DNA of 64,000 nt, taken from Acridotheres tristis. Taxonomy: Eukaryota > Chordata > Aves > Passeriformes > Sturnidae. Location of the stretch: the NCBI GenBank assembly GCA_037013685.1, contig CM072905.1:6273491-6337490 (forward strand). The letters run 5' to 3'. A program made the translations under genes and the position numbers. The notes beneath the pieces are model-generated. The model did no database searches. It was not told where the DNA came from and saw only the letters and a program-made list of their open reading frames with translations. Of this stretch, positions 1 to 22,190 are shown piece by piece (position 1 is the first letter of the stretch; each line of letters starts with the position of its first letter).

Positions 1-442
1 GGCATCCCGGCGCTCACGTAAGGCCTTTTCTCTCTCTTTGGTTCTCAGAGAACAGCAGTCTCTCCCAGAGACCCACACTCACTGCCTCCTCTCTTTCAGT
101 CTCATTCTTAATGCTCATCCCTGTGTTCTGTGGTGTTACTCACAGAGCCTGCTCAGAGCAGCGCCTGTGTTCATGGGGCTCAGGGAAGGTCTGCAAGTAA
201 TGCATATCCCAGAACACTTCTGTGACCTGACAGGGCACTTGTGCTTCAGGCTGGAATGGGTGTCTCAAACTGAGCACCATTGCAAACTGGTTGCTGGAAG
301 CAAGTTGTGTGACTTCATTTTAAAAAATAAAGCAACAGATGCTGTTGAAGCCAGGATATCAAACAAGGCAGACCAATGACCAGATCTGCTTTAGTTTAGG
401 ATGTCCAGCCTCTCCTTTCTAATGCTCCTCATCCTCTGCCAG
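1..442 (+). other. MRPL27 intron (3' part)
   Basis: This is non-coding sequence upstream of the MRPL27 terminal exon, ending in a polypyrimidine-rich stretch (CTCCTCATCCTCTGCCAG). The 113-codon open frame at 38-379 has no recognisable domain and no splice logic. Confidence 0.8.
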
Positions 443-649
443 GTGGGGATGGGCCGTAACAAGACACTGTATGCCCTGGAGGATGGGATTGTCAGATACA
501 CCAAAGAGGTCTTCGTGCCCCCACCCCGCAGCAGCGAGAGCAGGGATGTGATCTGCCAGCTGCCCAAAGGAGCAGTCCTTTATAAAACTTTCATCAGTGT
601 CGTCCCTACCACAGAAGTAGGAAGCTTCAAACTCGTCACCATGCTGTGA
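443..649 (+). CDS. MRPL27: MRPL27, last coding exon (mitochondrial ribosomal protein bL27m)
   Basis: This is the terminal exon of mitochondrial ribosomal protein L27, a protein of the large mitoribosomal subunit. It begins after the acceptor ending CTCTGCCAG at 442 and runs in phase 0 for 68 residues to TGA at 647-649. The peptide carries the family signature [20 protein letters not shown], followed by [11 protein letters not shown] and a C-terminus FKLVTML. These match what I remember of vertebrate MRPL27, including the C-terminal length. The start codon and mitochondrial targeting exons lie left of the window, so only the 3' part is present. A methionine at 401 is open in frame with this exon but lies on the intron side of the acceptor, so I do not take it as a start. 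The gene is tail-to-tail with XYLT2, as in human, but with an extra minus-strand gene between them. Confidence 0.93.
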   Translation: MGMGRNKTLYALEDGIVRYTKEVFVPPPRSSESRDVICQLPKGAVLYKTFISVVPTTEVGSFKLVTML

Positions 650-822
650 ACCTGCTGTGTCATGTGGGCACAGATGGAAAGGACAGACCACTACAGCTAT
701 ACTGGCATTTGAGGACAAGAGTGGCTCTGAAGATACCATTTTAGGACTTGGTTTTGCTCCTGAAGCGCTTATGATCTGTGTTCAGAAACTGAGATCACCT
801 GCTGGCATTTTTAATAGTGTTT

Positions 823-828
823 AATAAA
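823..828 (+). terminator. poly(A) signal of MRPL27
   Basis: A canonical AATAAA lies 174 bases after the MRPL27 stop, followed by a G/T-rich stretch (GCTGTGGGG). It gives a short 3' UTR, as expected for a ribosomal protein mRNA. Confidence 0.8.
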
Positions 829-3396
829 CGCTGTGGGGCAGCTGAGGGTCTTGGCTGCTCATGGAATATGTTACCATGGTCATTTAGTATCTGGAGAGCC
901 TGGTCTGTTGTGCCACTGGATTAATTCCCTCTGCAATCACTCTTGTGATTGTACTTGTCCTGCTAATAATTCCTTCTATTTTTGCTCATTTTTAGTCATT
1001 ACTGTTCTATTTATACTTTAATTAACAATACTCCAGATCCTTTTCCACATGCACCTAATGCTGTGTACCCAGAAGCTGGATTTTTCCCTCTGCCTTACCT
1101 CAATGATTAACATAAATATCTGAGTGTTCCATTCAGTGGCCAAGTGAGGCAAGTTCACAGGCCTAACTCTAACTCATTAAGTTCAGGGGGCCTGGCAAGA
1201 TGCCCAAATCTGGGCTGGTATTTGAAGCTCAGCAGCTGGAGGTGTATGATAAAGAATTATCCAGGATACTCATCCTTTATCTTTGAGTCATTACATGACA
1301 TTTTTGAGCTTGTATTGCTCAAAATAAAGGAGCCAAATGCATTGTGCCCAAACTGATCTCTTTTTATCTACAGGTTTGTAAACAATCTGAAACATTGACT
1401 CTGCAGTAGAAAACAGGTTATCAAAATCAGTAGTGTAAGGACACCGGTGTTGACATTAATTTAGACAAGTCTTCTGCTCTGCAGAAGATCAGGTGAACTA
1501 GGTCAGCCACACGTGTCCACCTGTGCTTCACAGTCTTCATGTATACCTCCAGCTATTCAGTCCATGCATCTGTCCTTTCCCAGCCTGCAGATCCAGTCCC
1601 ATAGTTCATCTTGGTGGTTTGTATTTGGGTATAAACCATGGAGCTCATCCAGATCCATGTGTGGGGTCTGTACAGAACCACTGTCGGTCACAGAGGCTGT
1701 TGGTGCCAGAGCACACAGCAATGCTCCACAGTACATCCCGTCAGCCATGCACAGGTGAGGATTTCCACCTGGCAGGCAATCCAGATACAGTAAAACACTT
1801 GATAACCTAAGAAACAGGTGAGGCAGCACAACACCACCAGTACCTAAGGTCTGATCCTTTGTACAACCAGCAGTGCTGCCTCACAGAGGTATGAAATGCT
1901 GCTCCTGAGGAGCTCTGGCCTAGCAGACCTTCCCCTTGGCTTTCCCTGTGCAGCTCCAGCAGCTGGACCTTTGCCTTTGGTGTTTCCCAGAGAAGAGTGA
2001 GCAGACGTCCCTGGTTCCTCTGCTCAGCGTGGTACCCAGCAATGGCTCTGTGGTTGTTCTTGTGCTTCAAGAGGGATGTCAGTGATGGCTGGGTTGGGCT
2101 TGCCTGTGTCTCAGCTGATTGTGGATCTGGGTGAAGGTTTGGCCATTCCCTGTGGAGGAAAATGGTATCCCAGGCACTTCTGTTGCTGACAGCACGGGAA
2201 GCAGCAGTACACTGAGGCCAAGGCCTTACACCGCAGTGTTTCGCTGAGTTTGGTAGCTGAGGGGGGCATGGAAAGGGTCTGGAACACCATGTCTGTCCAA
2301 AGTCTCCGAGCCTATTCCTGTTCCTGAGAAAGCTGGAGGATGCCTCAGAGCATGCTCATAAGGAGGTGGCATCTATTGAGGAGAGAGGAAGAGCATTATA
2401 GCAGATCAGAAATAACCAGGAGATTATCCCACCTCTTCTCACAGAATGGATGAAAAGGCTCACAGCTGCCACCAGCCTGAAATTAAACCCCCGCAGTCCC
2501 CCAGCACAGCCGGCTGTGGGCTGGGGAACACCTGGAGATGAGAGCATCAGTCTGGGACACAGCACAAACCTGCTGAGAGACATGTTCTACCCTCACACTC
2601 TGTGCCAGGCTCCTGCTCTTCCCTGTTCCCCTTCAAGGACTTGGCAGAAGGCCAGAACAAACTTGACTTTTCTTGAGAGAGGGCTGTCATTTGCTTTCCC
2701 TTGACTAAAGAAAAGTTACTGGGATTTACACAAGTACAAATAGACTAGGTGTTGTACCCAGGTTTCAGCAGCAAGTCTCACTGCACAGAGAGAGGAACCT
2801 CCAGGCCTTGTCACATTTATTTTGGCAGAGCTGGGCTAGCTTTCTCCCGACAGGTAACAGGAAGTGGCATGAGGACGTTCCTCAACTACTTGTCTTTGGA
2901 GCTTTACTCTCCTGTGCCCTTGCTACCCACGTTTCATAGAATCACAGAATGTCCCCTTAAAGATCATCCAGTTCTAACCCCTGCATGGGCAGGGACACCT
3001 TCCACTACATCAGGCTGGTACTTTTCAGGCAGGTGTCATTAGATATAGCTCCAAACACTTGAGTGGCAAGGGCTGACTATGCCAGGCTTTATGGTACAGC
3101 TTTAAGAGCTTAAAACCCAGGTACATCAGTGAACTTTTAATGCTTTGCTCAGGGTTTCAGATGTTTTTGTTCTGATTTAGACAATGAGGTCTCTGAACGG
3201 GAGTGTCTCAGGATGTACTTGGCAGGATGCACTCACTTTTCCCTGTTCCATTGTGGGAGTGCAAATCTTAAGTATCGTAACAAGCAAAGCCTCTTGCTCA
3301 TAAATAAGCCATAAACATTTCAAGGTAATAGCAAGGAGTCTCCCCAGGAGAATCCTGCAGGGAGAAGGAAGCAAGAACCCATGAAAGCCTTAGAGA
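829..3396. other. intergenic region between MRPL27 and the unnamed membrane protein gene
   Basis: No convincing exons were seen on either strand; open frames are short and lack family motifs. It holds a CR1 fragment at about 2934-3015 and, on the minus strand, an AATAAA at 2821-2816 that could end the gene to its right. Confidence 0.6.
2934..3015 (-). mobile_element. CR1 LINE 3' end fragment
   Basis: The sequence opens with the reversed CR1 terminus (TCATAGAATCACAGAATG) and continues with the diagnostic GATCATCCAGTTCTAACCCC and CAGGGACACCTTCCACTA blocks. It is 5'-truncated, as is usual for avian CR1, and lies in minus orientation. Confidence 0.85.
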
Positions 3397-6300
3397 TCAA
3401 AAATAACACTCCCAGCCCGGTCTTGTATGGAGCAGGTGATCTGAAGAGCCTGCTGGCTCCCCCTCCCTGGGGCTCTGCCGTCCCTCCTGGTACAGGCATT
3501 TCTGCAAATCCACTGGGGGAGGGGAGATAGATCATTAACCAGCACAGATGTACACCAAAGGAGCCTCCGGATACACTTTGTGCTGTCCCAGAGATAAAAG
3601 CTATCAGGGGAAGGCAATCACAGAGCACAGAGTCCTCAGCTACCACTAACTGCTGAAGTAAGACACAGATACAGACCACAGTGCCACTGCCACAGACTGC
3701 CACGTGCCAGTCCCCCACGGCAGGGAGGACAGCTCACCTCCTGGGATGGCTCAGCCCACAGCCCAAACCTGTCAGCAATCATCTGATGGATTTCCCGCTG
3801 GCGATCTTTCTTCCGCACGCTCTCGTAGCTGGGCAGGCGGGGCTGCTCCCAGGATGGGAGCTGGTACGTGCTTGGGGGTCCGACACAGAAGAGCTCGTCT
3901 CCCTAGAAATGCCCATCCCCAGAAAAGCGTCAGTGTGATGGTGGCTCTTAGCACTAGCACTTCACGCCCTGGTGCAACCTTGAATTAATTCAGGGTTCAA
4001 AGTTGCAGGTAGCTGTCGGCTCCTCTGAACACCCAGAGAGGATATTCCCCCTCCCAGGAGGCAATTGTGCCACGACCTCCACTGCAGGATCCCAAGCCCC
4101 CAGGATTTACCAGTGGCACATCATGCCCAAACACCTCAGAGCACTGTGGTGTCCTCTCCTCTGCAATATTCTTTCCCTCCACCGCCTACCCCCAGGGTTT
4201 TCACATATTGGCACCACTTCCAAAGTTGTGGGATAGCACCAGAAGATGCTGCCCAGCACCTTCTACCCCAGGCAAACCCCATAACCAGAGTCTCTTTCCA
4301 AGCTCATGAGCACCTTTGCCATCATTCCCGCCCAGCTCCCAGCAGGGACCCTGCCATCACCTGCATGCCGGGGTTCTCAGCAGTGCTGTCCAGCCGTGAG
4401 GCTCCACGCTGGGGTCCCACCAGCTGCTGGCTGCTGCTGAAGTAGGGCGGGGGGCGGTCCTGGAATGAGGAGCACATGAGCAAAGCCAAAATCCCTCACA
4501 TCCTTCCTGGCAGAGAGCAGAGCTCAACCAGCTCTCAGGACAGCAGGACCCTGGCAGAAGAGCTGCTCCCTCTGCCCATGTGGCTCCTGCAGCTCTCGCT
4601 GCTGGCAGCGGCCCCTGCTTGTTCAGTGACACCAACAGCTCCAGGACATCCTCCCTGGCAGGGCAGGTCTGCTCCAAGGGCTGGAGCCAGCTGGAGCAGA
4701 GCACAGCCAGAGGGACGGTCTGGACCCCAAGGCAGGATTTTGTTGAAAATCAGCAGAATCGTCTCTTTTTGGGGGACAACAAAAAACAACCCAACTATTC
4801 TGCTGGTTTAGATAAGAGCTCCATCACATGCTCAGGGTTACAGAATTTGTAAGCTCTTATCTACTGAGGTTGACATTTCAGGATAATGCAGCAAGCAAAT
4901 CTGCAGGGCAATAGCTGTGCTGTTCCCAACCTGTCTCACTCCAGTTAAACTGGATTCCCTGTCAAGGTGTTGAGCAACAGTGAGCAGAAATCCTGTTCAC
5001 AGAGAACAGTTCCTCGAGCCAGAGCCAGGACTTGAGCCATGGCTGTACCTTGCTCTCGGAAAACCCCATCTCTGCCAGCAGAAACCAGCCCAGAAACTTC
5101 CAGGGCAACCACGCATACACAGGGAGGACTATGAGGATTTACTTTTGCTCTTAACAACCAAGGAACTGTTTGTCTTGGCCCTACAGCACAACTACAGAAG
5201 CTGTAGGAAAACAGCACCCAACTGTTGATTCAATAAATGATGAGCAAAATCAGTACAACTATCCCTACCCAAAAGCTGCCTCACATATTATAAGTGCATC
5301 ACTTTTTCTGAAGGAAATACATTATATATATGTTCCCTTTCCATACATAATTCTTTGCATCTATCCTTCCACACAGCGCTTTGCTAAAGGTAAGATACCC
5401 ACTTGAAGTTTCCACCTCAGAGCTCAGGGAGCATCCCACACTGCCTCAGAGAGGAGCTCCACAGGGCAAGGGAGCACAGCAGCGTGTGCCATGGCAGACA
5501 ACAGGACGGAAGACAGGGAAAGGAGTGGAGACAGTCAGACAATGGCACCATCAGTGCAGCCTATTTCCACTGGGATTTCTGCTGGGGACTTCCCAGCCTG
5601 TGCTGGACTATTAAATTTGCCTTTCACAGCACTAGTCTCTCCACCCCTTGCTAGCAAGACTGAATGTCCACTCTTCTCCAAGGGACTGCAAAGTGATATC
5701 TGCCCTCAAGAGCCATCCTTGTAGCTCTGGAGGCTGAGCTTTCCCCAGGCAGTCACTGCCACAAAAGCAACACTGGCTACACACGCTGCTCTTTTTCCAT
5801 CAGCTTCCCTAGTTGAAAGCCAGCCCCAGGAAATTACAGATGCGAGCGAAAGGGCTTTGTGTCTCGCTGCTCCTTCCCCAGGAGCTGTACACAAGAGAGC
5901 CAGTTGTCAGGGATGCGGGTGGCTTTGTCTGCCTTTGCCCTCAGCTTCCAGTTCCCTTCCCTTCCGGGCCCCTTCCTATAAAGAACAGCTCGACCCCACA
6001 CATGACTGTGCAGGGGGAGGAGAACCTCCCTCCCGAGCTGTGTGGAGAGTAGGGAAAGCCTGTTAGTGTTGGACCTTGGCAATACAACCACAATGGCACA
6101 GCCAGGCAGGACTTGGTGGGTGGGTGGATGAATGGATCTCTTGGATGGAGGGGGAGCAAGGTGACAGAGCCCAGCTCTGCTTGGAGGACCCGCATCCATC
6201 AGCAATCCCAGCCAGGCTGCAGAACGGTAACCCGGCGGTGCAGCCCCACAGACCCAGCACAAGGGAACAGGAGCTCCTGGGACAGAGGGGGCAGGAGGAA

Positions 6301-7157
6301 AAGAGGGACGTCTCGGAGGACACTTACATACTGGCTGGGAGTCTGGAACAGGCGGCAGGAGCAGAGGAACCGGCAGCACATGGGATCCCGGTGGTACAAA
6401 AGCAAAAGCAGGATGAGGACCGCCACGATGAAGACGGACGTGGATACGGCTGCCAAGAGACGGGAGAGGCGAGAGAGCCGCTGGTTCGACGGGCCCGCGG
6501 GCCTCCTCCTGCCGCCCGCTCTCGCCCCACGGCTGCCGCTTGGAGAAGCCCCTGAGGAGCCGATTCCACTTGCTACCCGTCCCAAGAGCGCTAAAGCCCC
6601 TTTGTGCCCAATATCTCTCTCCCTGCGAGCCGGGAACAACCTGCAGGGCCAGGAGGGGTTCACCCCATCACGGCGGCAACAGGGACCGACCCGTGGGGAC
6701 CGGCACCAGCACCCACCCGGGCCTCTCAGCTCCCTCAGCACCACGGCAGGGCATCGGTTCGCCAGGGTTCCGGTCTCCCGGGAACCCGCGGCTCCCCCCC
6801 GGGCCACTCGCGGATCCGCGGAGCCCAGCAGCACCGCCAGACCCCGCCGGCACCGCCAGCCCCGCCGCCGCTCCGGCCCCAATCCCAGCGGGCTTGAGCC
6901 AGCGGGACCCTCCGGAGCAGGACAGGCCGCGGCAGCGACCGCTCCCCCGCCCGCCCCCAGGTATCGCCTTATCGGCACAGCCCCGGAGGCACCGGCAAGA
7001 GGCCGATCCCGCCCGGCGGCCGCCCCCGCTCCGCTCCCGGCACCTCCGGAGCCCCTGTCCGCCACTCACTGGCGGCGATGACGATGGCCAGGACGTTGTT
7101 GTCCATGCTGGCGCTGGCGGTCGCTGTGTGGCCCGAGGCCTCCGCGGGCTGCGCCAT
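3397..7157 (-). CDS. unnamed single-pass membrane protein with PPPY-containing tail
   Basis: I do not recognise this gene. Coding exons read from the minus strand: 7157-7070, 6449-6328, 4459-4361, 3902-3738 and a tentative terminal exon 3501-3397; phases agree and give about 192 residues. The start is the ATG at 7157 in a GC-rich promoter; a second in-frame ATG is at 7106. Residues 1-22 are a short Ala/Ser/Thr-rich N-terminus without a signal peptide. A hydrophobic span follows (VLAIVIAATVSTSVFIVAVL, then leucines), ending in YHRDPMCC with a Cys-rich juxtamembrane stretch (CCRFLCSC) suited to palmitoylation. The tail has a PPPY motif (DRPPPYFSS), LPSYESVRKKDRQR and HQMIADRFGLW. PPPY/PSY motifs are typical ligands of NEDD4-family WW domains, so a role in ubiquitin-linked membrane trafficking is an inference. 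The last exon is the weakest part; the donor after exon 3902-3738 (GAG|GTGAGC) is strong, so some further exon must exist. Confidence 0.62.
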
Positions 7158-7480
7158 CCCGACCCCGCCGCCGACAGCCCCTGCCCGCCGCCCGCGCCCC
7201 ACAGCCCGCGAGGGGCGGGACCGGGCCGGGGCGGGACCCAGAGCGGGCGGGCCCAGCCGCGGGGCCGCCGGGGCTCCCCCTTGGGACACGCGGCAGGGCC
7301 AGCCCGGCTCATCCGCGGGTGTCCCGGCCCCGTGCCGCGGTTAGCGGAGTGCTGCGGTCCCGACCGAGCGGCAGCCAGCCCGCGGGGCAGTGCCGGGATC
7401 AGCGGGCACGGCACAAGCCCAGCGCTGCCCCGCTCCTGCGGAGGGAAAGCTGGGCTGTGCCGCGGGAGACTCCCGGCCCC
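6480..7480 (-). promoter_or_regulatory. CpG-rich promoter of the unnamed membrane protein gene
   Basis: A dense CpG block (for example around 6770-7330) surrounds exon 1 of the minus-strand gene, with several GGGGCGGG-type boxes upstream of the ATG at 7157. No TATA box was seen. Limits are approximate. Confidence 0.6.
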
Positions 7481-9609
7481 GCAGGCAGCAGGACGTGCCC
7501 GCTCATTAGCTGATTAACACCTTAATTAAGTGCCATGTCAAGGCTAAGTATCCGGGTACCTGGAGGGCACCCGCTGCCAAGATGTAATCAGCCCGTGGCT
7601 CCGGGTCGCTCCCGAGCTCTCACTCTTCAGCCACAGGCTTTGAAAACCCCGAGCTTGATTTTGGGTCACACAACACCCATCTGAGAAAGGTCACCCTGCC
7701 CCAACACCCTCACAGCTCCTGTCCCGGTGCCCAGGAGGGATTTACACCCTCACTGGATATGGCCAAGCTTCCTTCACCCATTCCAGAACACCACAAAAAC
7801 CCGACACACCAAACTGTAGAGATATAGATGTATTTGTGGTGATGTTGCATATTTAAGACAACTTTACATAATGGTTCTGACACTGAGTTTTGGCGTTCTC
7901 CCCTGTGTGGCCCCTCTCCCCCCACATTCCTCCACAGCCCCAAAGCACCCCAGGAAACAGTGGGTGCAGGACAGAGGGGCTGAATGCCAGCAGGTACCTG
8001 CCCTTACACACAGAGGTCTCAGTCCCCTCCATTTTACAGTACGCATCTTGCAACACCTGCATCCTTAAATTTGGAGATTGGGAGTGTCAGACCTGCTGGG
8101 CGGAGAGAGCTGGGACACAGGAGAAAAGTTAGGATGGCACAGATCCACGGAGACAGCAAAACCCCACCAGCTCCTGAGACCGTGCTTTGAACAGAGGATT
8201 GGGCCAGATGGGCTCCAGATCGTCCCCAGCTGTGAAGTGTCTTCCCAGGGTGAAACCAAACCCAGATTTCTCCGGGCAGTATCAGTCTTGGAGAGAAGAA
8301 TGTTGGAGGCAGACCCCAAGGATATCATGGGGGGACTGCAGGGAAGGAGGATGCTCCACTGCAACCCCTCCCAAGAGGAGGTGGCACCTCTTCCCTCTGG
8401 AGCAGTGGGAAGCAGAAACAGCAGAGGGAGGATGGAGCTGGCTGGACCTCGTCACACTGCTTTGATTTTTGGCTAGGGAAGTGCAGCAGGTCCCAAGAGC
8501 TTCTGCCGACGTGAGAGAAAAGGTTGGGTCAAGGAGCTGTGGCACAGGGCAGCCCTCCAGGCACGGCTCATCCACAGCAGGATATGGGCTCTGTGGATGA
8601 TATTTTGGCAGGGGATCAGGGCGTCCTTTTGCTGAAGTGGAGACAGAAGTGGCGGGATCTACAGCGCGGCTTGTTGGAGCTGAACCACACACCGAGCACT
8701 CCCACTCATTGTCGCACAACACACCAGGGCTCCAGACATTTGGCATAGTTGGGCAGCTGCCCCACAACCTGGGGGCAACCCTGCCCCAAGGCCAGCAGGC
8801 TACAGGTCCCCAGCAGCCCTCAGCAGGAAATGGGCAAACGGCAAAACAATAATAATAAAAAAGTATGTAAACGACCCAGCACCCTGTCCTATAGCACCAG
8901 GACACCCAAGGGAACAAGGTATGTTACAGTCTGAGGGGAGATGGAGACACAAGGACTTCCCGGCCAATGCGGGGTCTCGTCTCTATTGCACTTTGCATCA
9001 TATATATTTCTATATATATATATTTATAAAAATACAAACTAAAGGGCTGGGGTGAAAGGGATGAGATGCAAAGCCTGGGCCAGCAGCAGCTCCATGCACA
9101 CGGCAGGTTTTGACCCATTCTGCTTTTGCCTATCCCCAGTCCCTCATCAGCCCACCAGGACAGCAGCCAGCAAGGGCCCATCCTGCCAAGTTCTAGCCTG
9201 GGGCTGGGCAGGATGCTGAGCTGGTCCAGAGCCTGACCACCTGCCAGCCGTCCCTCCCTTCCTCCCTCCCACATCACCCTTTCCTGAGGCTCCAAGGCCT
9301 GAAGTAACAAACACACAGCTCTTCCCAGGTGCCTGCCATGCCCCTACAGGGATGGGCACTCCAGCACACCCTCCCTGACCAGCAAAGGCTCATTCCTGCA
9401 GAGATGGACAAGACCCACCTCATGCCTCTCTCTCTCTCTGCCCAAAATACCCCAGAGGAGAAGGTTTTCCCCTGCCTGGAGGTTCCCTTTTTCTCTTCCT
9501 CAAGTGACTATGGTGCAAATGGCACAGGGTGATGTGGTCCAGAGACACGCCCCCAAATCAGAAACGGAGGATGCTCCTTGCTCCCAAGGCTGCCCTCCGG
9601 CTGCTCCTG
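7481..9609 (-). other. XYLT2 3' UTR and short intergenic stretch
   Basis: There is no coding potential that I trust. A minus-strand AATACA variant poly(A) signal is at 7834-7829; I see no canonical AATAAA on the minus strand between the XYLT2 stop and the next gene. A TA-rich microsatellite occupies about 8998-9035. Confidence 0.45.
8998..9035. repeat. TA-rich microsatellite
   Basis: Interrupted TA dinucleotide run (about CATATATATTTCTATATATA, then further TA units) inside the presumed XYLT2 3' UTR. Confidence 0.8.
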
Positions 9610-20344
<10,735 letters not shown>

Positions 20345-20465
20345 CGCCCCGCCGGCCACCATGGCCCGCCGCGCCGCCGCCACGGCGCATGCGCGGGCAC
20401 TGAGGGGGCGGGTCTGGGCGATGCGGGGGCGTGGCAAAGGGAGGGGGCGGGGCCAGTGAAAAGAA

Positions 20466-21060
20466 TATGTAAATATGAGTGAATTAATGAGTGTTACACT
20501 AAACGGGAGAGTCAATGAGTGTGAGTGTTAAAGTAAATGGGAGAGTGAATTAATGTGAATGTGAGCGAATTAATGTGAATGTTAAAGTAAATGGAAGAGT
20601 GAATGTGAGTATGAGCGTGAGTGAATGTGAGTGACTAATATGAGCACAAGTAAATGTGAGTGAATGAATGCAAGTGTTAAAGTAAATATGAGAGCTAATG
20701 AACGTGTGAGCAAATGAATGTGAGTGTTAAGGTAAATGTGAAAGCATAAATATAAGTGAATGAATGTGAGTGAATGAGTGCAAATTAATGCAAGTGTGTT
20801 AGTAAATGGGAGAGTGAATGTGAGAGTGCATTCATGTGAATGCAGGTGGATGTATGAGAGTGAATGAATGTGAATGTGAGAGTGAGTGTGCAAATGAATG
20901 TGTGAGTGCGAATGAATGTGAGAAAATGTGAGTGGAATGGGTGTGAGTGAATATGTGTGTCTGTGTGTGCGTGTACCTTGAGATATGAGTGAATGTGTGT
21001 GGGACTGTGAGTGATGTGAGTGTGCCCTGGGATGTGAGTGTGCACTGGGGTGCACATATG
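20466..21060. repeat. degenerate GTGAGTGAATG minisatellite
   Basis: About 590 bases of imperfect short units built from GTGAGTGAATG, GAATGTGAG and AAGTAAATGGGAGAG. The + strand is almost free of C until about 20970. The long His/Ser-rich minus-strand open frames here are a by-product of the repeat. Confidence 0.9.
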
Positions 21061-21109
21061 GTTGTGTGTGGCCACCCGTGCACTGCTCTGTGTGCCTGCA
21101 CCACTGGTG

Positions 21110-21480
21110 TCAATCCCCCTGCCATGGCAGGGGCACCTTCCACTATCCCAGGTTCCTGCAAACCCTGTCCCAGCCTGGCTTTGGACACTTCCAGGGATGG
21201 GGCAGGCACATCTTCTCTGGGCACCCTGTGCCAAGGCCTCCCCACCCTCCCAGGGAACAATTCTTTCTCAGTATCCCATCCAACCCTGCCCTCTGGCACT
21301 GTGAAGCCATTCCCCTTGTCCTAGCACTCTGGGCCCTTGTTCTAAGTCTCCCTCCAGCTCTCTTGGACACCCTTTAGGCACTGGAAAGGGCTCTGAGGTC
21401 TCCTTGGAGCCTTCTGTTCTCCAGGCTGAACAGCCCCAGCTCTCTCAGCCTCCCCCCTGTGAAAGTTTCTGGGGGAAAGT
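21110..21480 (-). mobile_element. CR1 LINE interior fragment
   Basis: Matches the CR1 3' region read in reverse: GGCAGGGGCACCTTCCACTA, CACTTCCAGGGATGGGGCAG, then TCTCCAGGCTGAACAGCCCC and AGCTCTCTCAGCC. Both ends are truncated. Confidence 0.85.
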
Positions 21481-21789
21481 ACTTCAGAAGAAGAAATAGG
21501 AAGCAGTGGCTGGGTGGTGATAACAGCTCCTGGGACTTCCATGACCTCCTGTGAGCTTTGTGGGCAGATTCTGCCAATAAAGCTGAGGGAACACTACAGC
21601 CTCAACACCCCCGACGGTTTTAAGAGGAAGAGGTTTTGATAAGCAGGGGTTCCCAGGCTGAAGAAAGACTCTGAGCAGCCTGTTGAGCTCTGGGAGGGCT
21701 TCCCCTTTGATAAGAGCAATTTGGTTTGTGACTGAAGAGCTGCAAGATTGCCTCAGCATCTTCACACCAGCAGGAAAAGGCTCCTTACC

Positions 21790-22190
21790 TAGAATCCTTT
21801 AGGTTGCAAAAGACCCCTAAGAACATCAAGACCATCCATTAACCCAGCACCACCAAGGTCATCACTAAACCACGTCCACAAGTGCCACCTCTACATCTAC
21901 ACATCTTTTAGACCTCTCCAGGGATTGTGACTCTAACATTTCCCTCAGCAGCTTGTTCCAGGGATTCACAGCCCTTTTGGTGAAGAAATTTTCACTAAGA
22001 TTAAATCTAAACCTCCACTGGCACAACTTGCAGATTTTTTTCCCCTTGTGGCACCTGTTTCCCCTTGTCCTGTTGCTTGTTACCTGGGTGAAGAGACCAA
22101 CCTGCACCCGACTACAGCCTCCTTTCAGGTAACTGGAGAGAGTGAGAAGCTCCCACCTCAGCCTCCTCTGGTTCAGCACCCCTGCCCTGA
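21790..22190 (-). mobile_element. CR1 LINE fragment
   Basis: Reversed CR1 beginning TAGAATCCTTTAGGTTGCAA, with CAGCCCTTTTGGTGAAGAAA, CCTTGTCCTGTTGCTTGTTA and the GGTAACTGGAGAGAGTGAGA block. It belongs to the same subtype as the copy in XYLT2 intron 1. Confidence 0.88.

Noticed and set aside
401..442. Methionine at 401 as the MRPL27 start
   Set aside because: It lies on the intron side of a good acceptor, and the encoded N-terminus does not resemble MRPL27.
2929..3042. Possible small RNA gene or conserved element near 2.9 kb
   Set aside because: The block is explained by a CR1 fragment.
6113..7517. Open frames of more than 300 codons on the + strand (6113-7081, 6540-7517)
   Set aside because: They lie opposite the exons and CpG island of the minus-strand membrane protein gene. 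High GC removes stop codons, and the Pro/Arg/Ala composition is typical of shadow frames.
20582..21299. Long His/Ser/Thr-rich open frames on the minus strand
   Set aside because: They are read through the GTGAGTGAATG minisatellite in several frames at once; there is no start context, domain or splice support.
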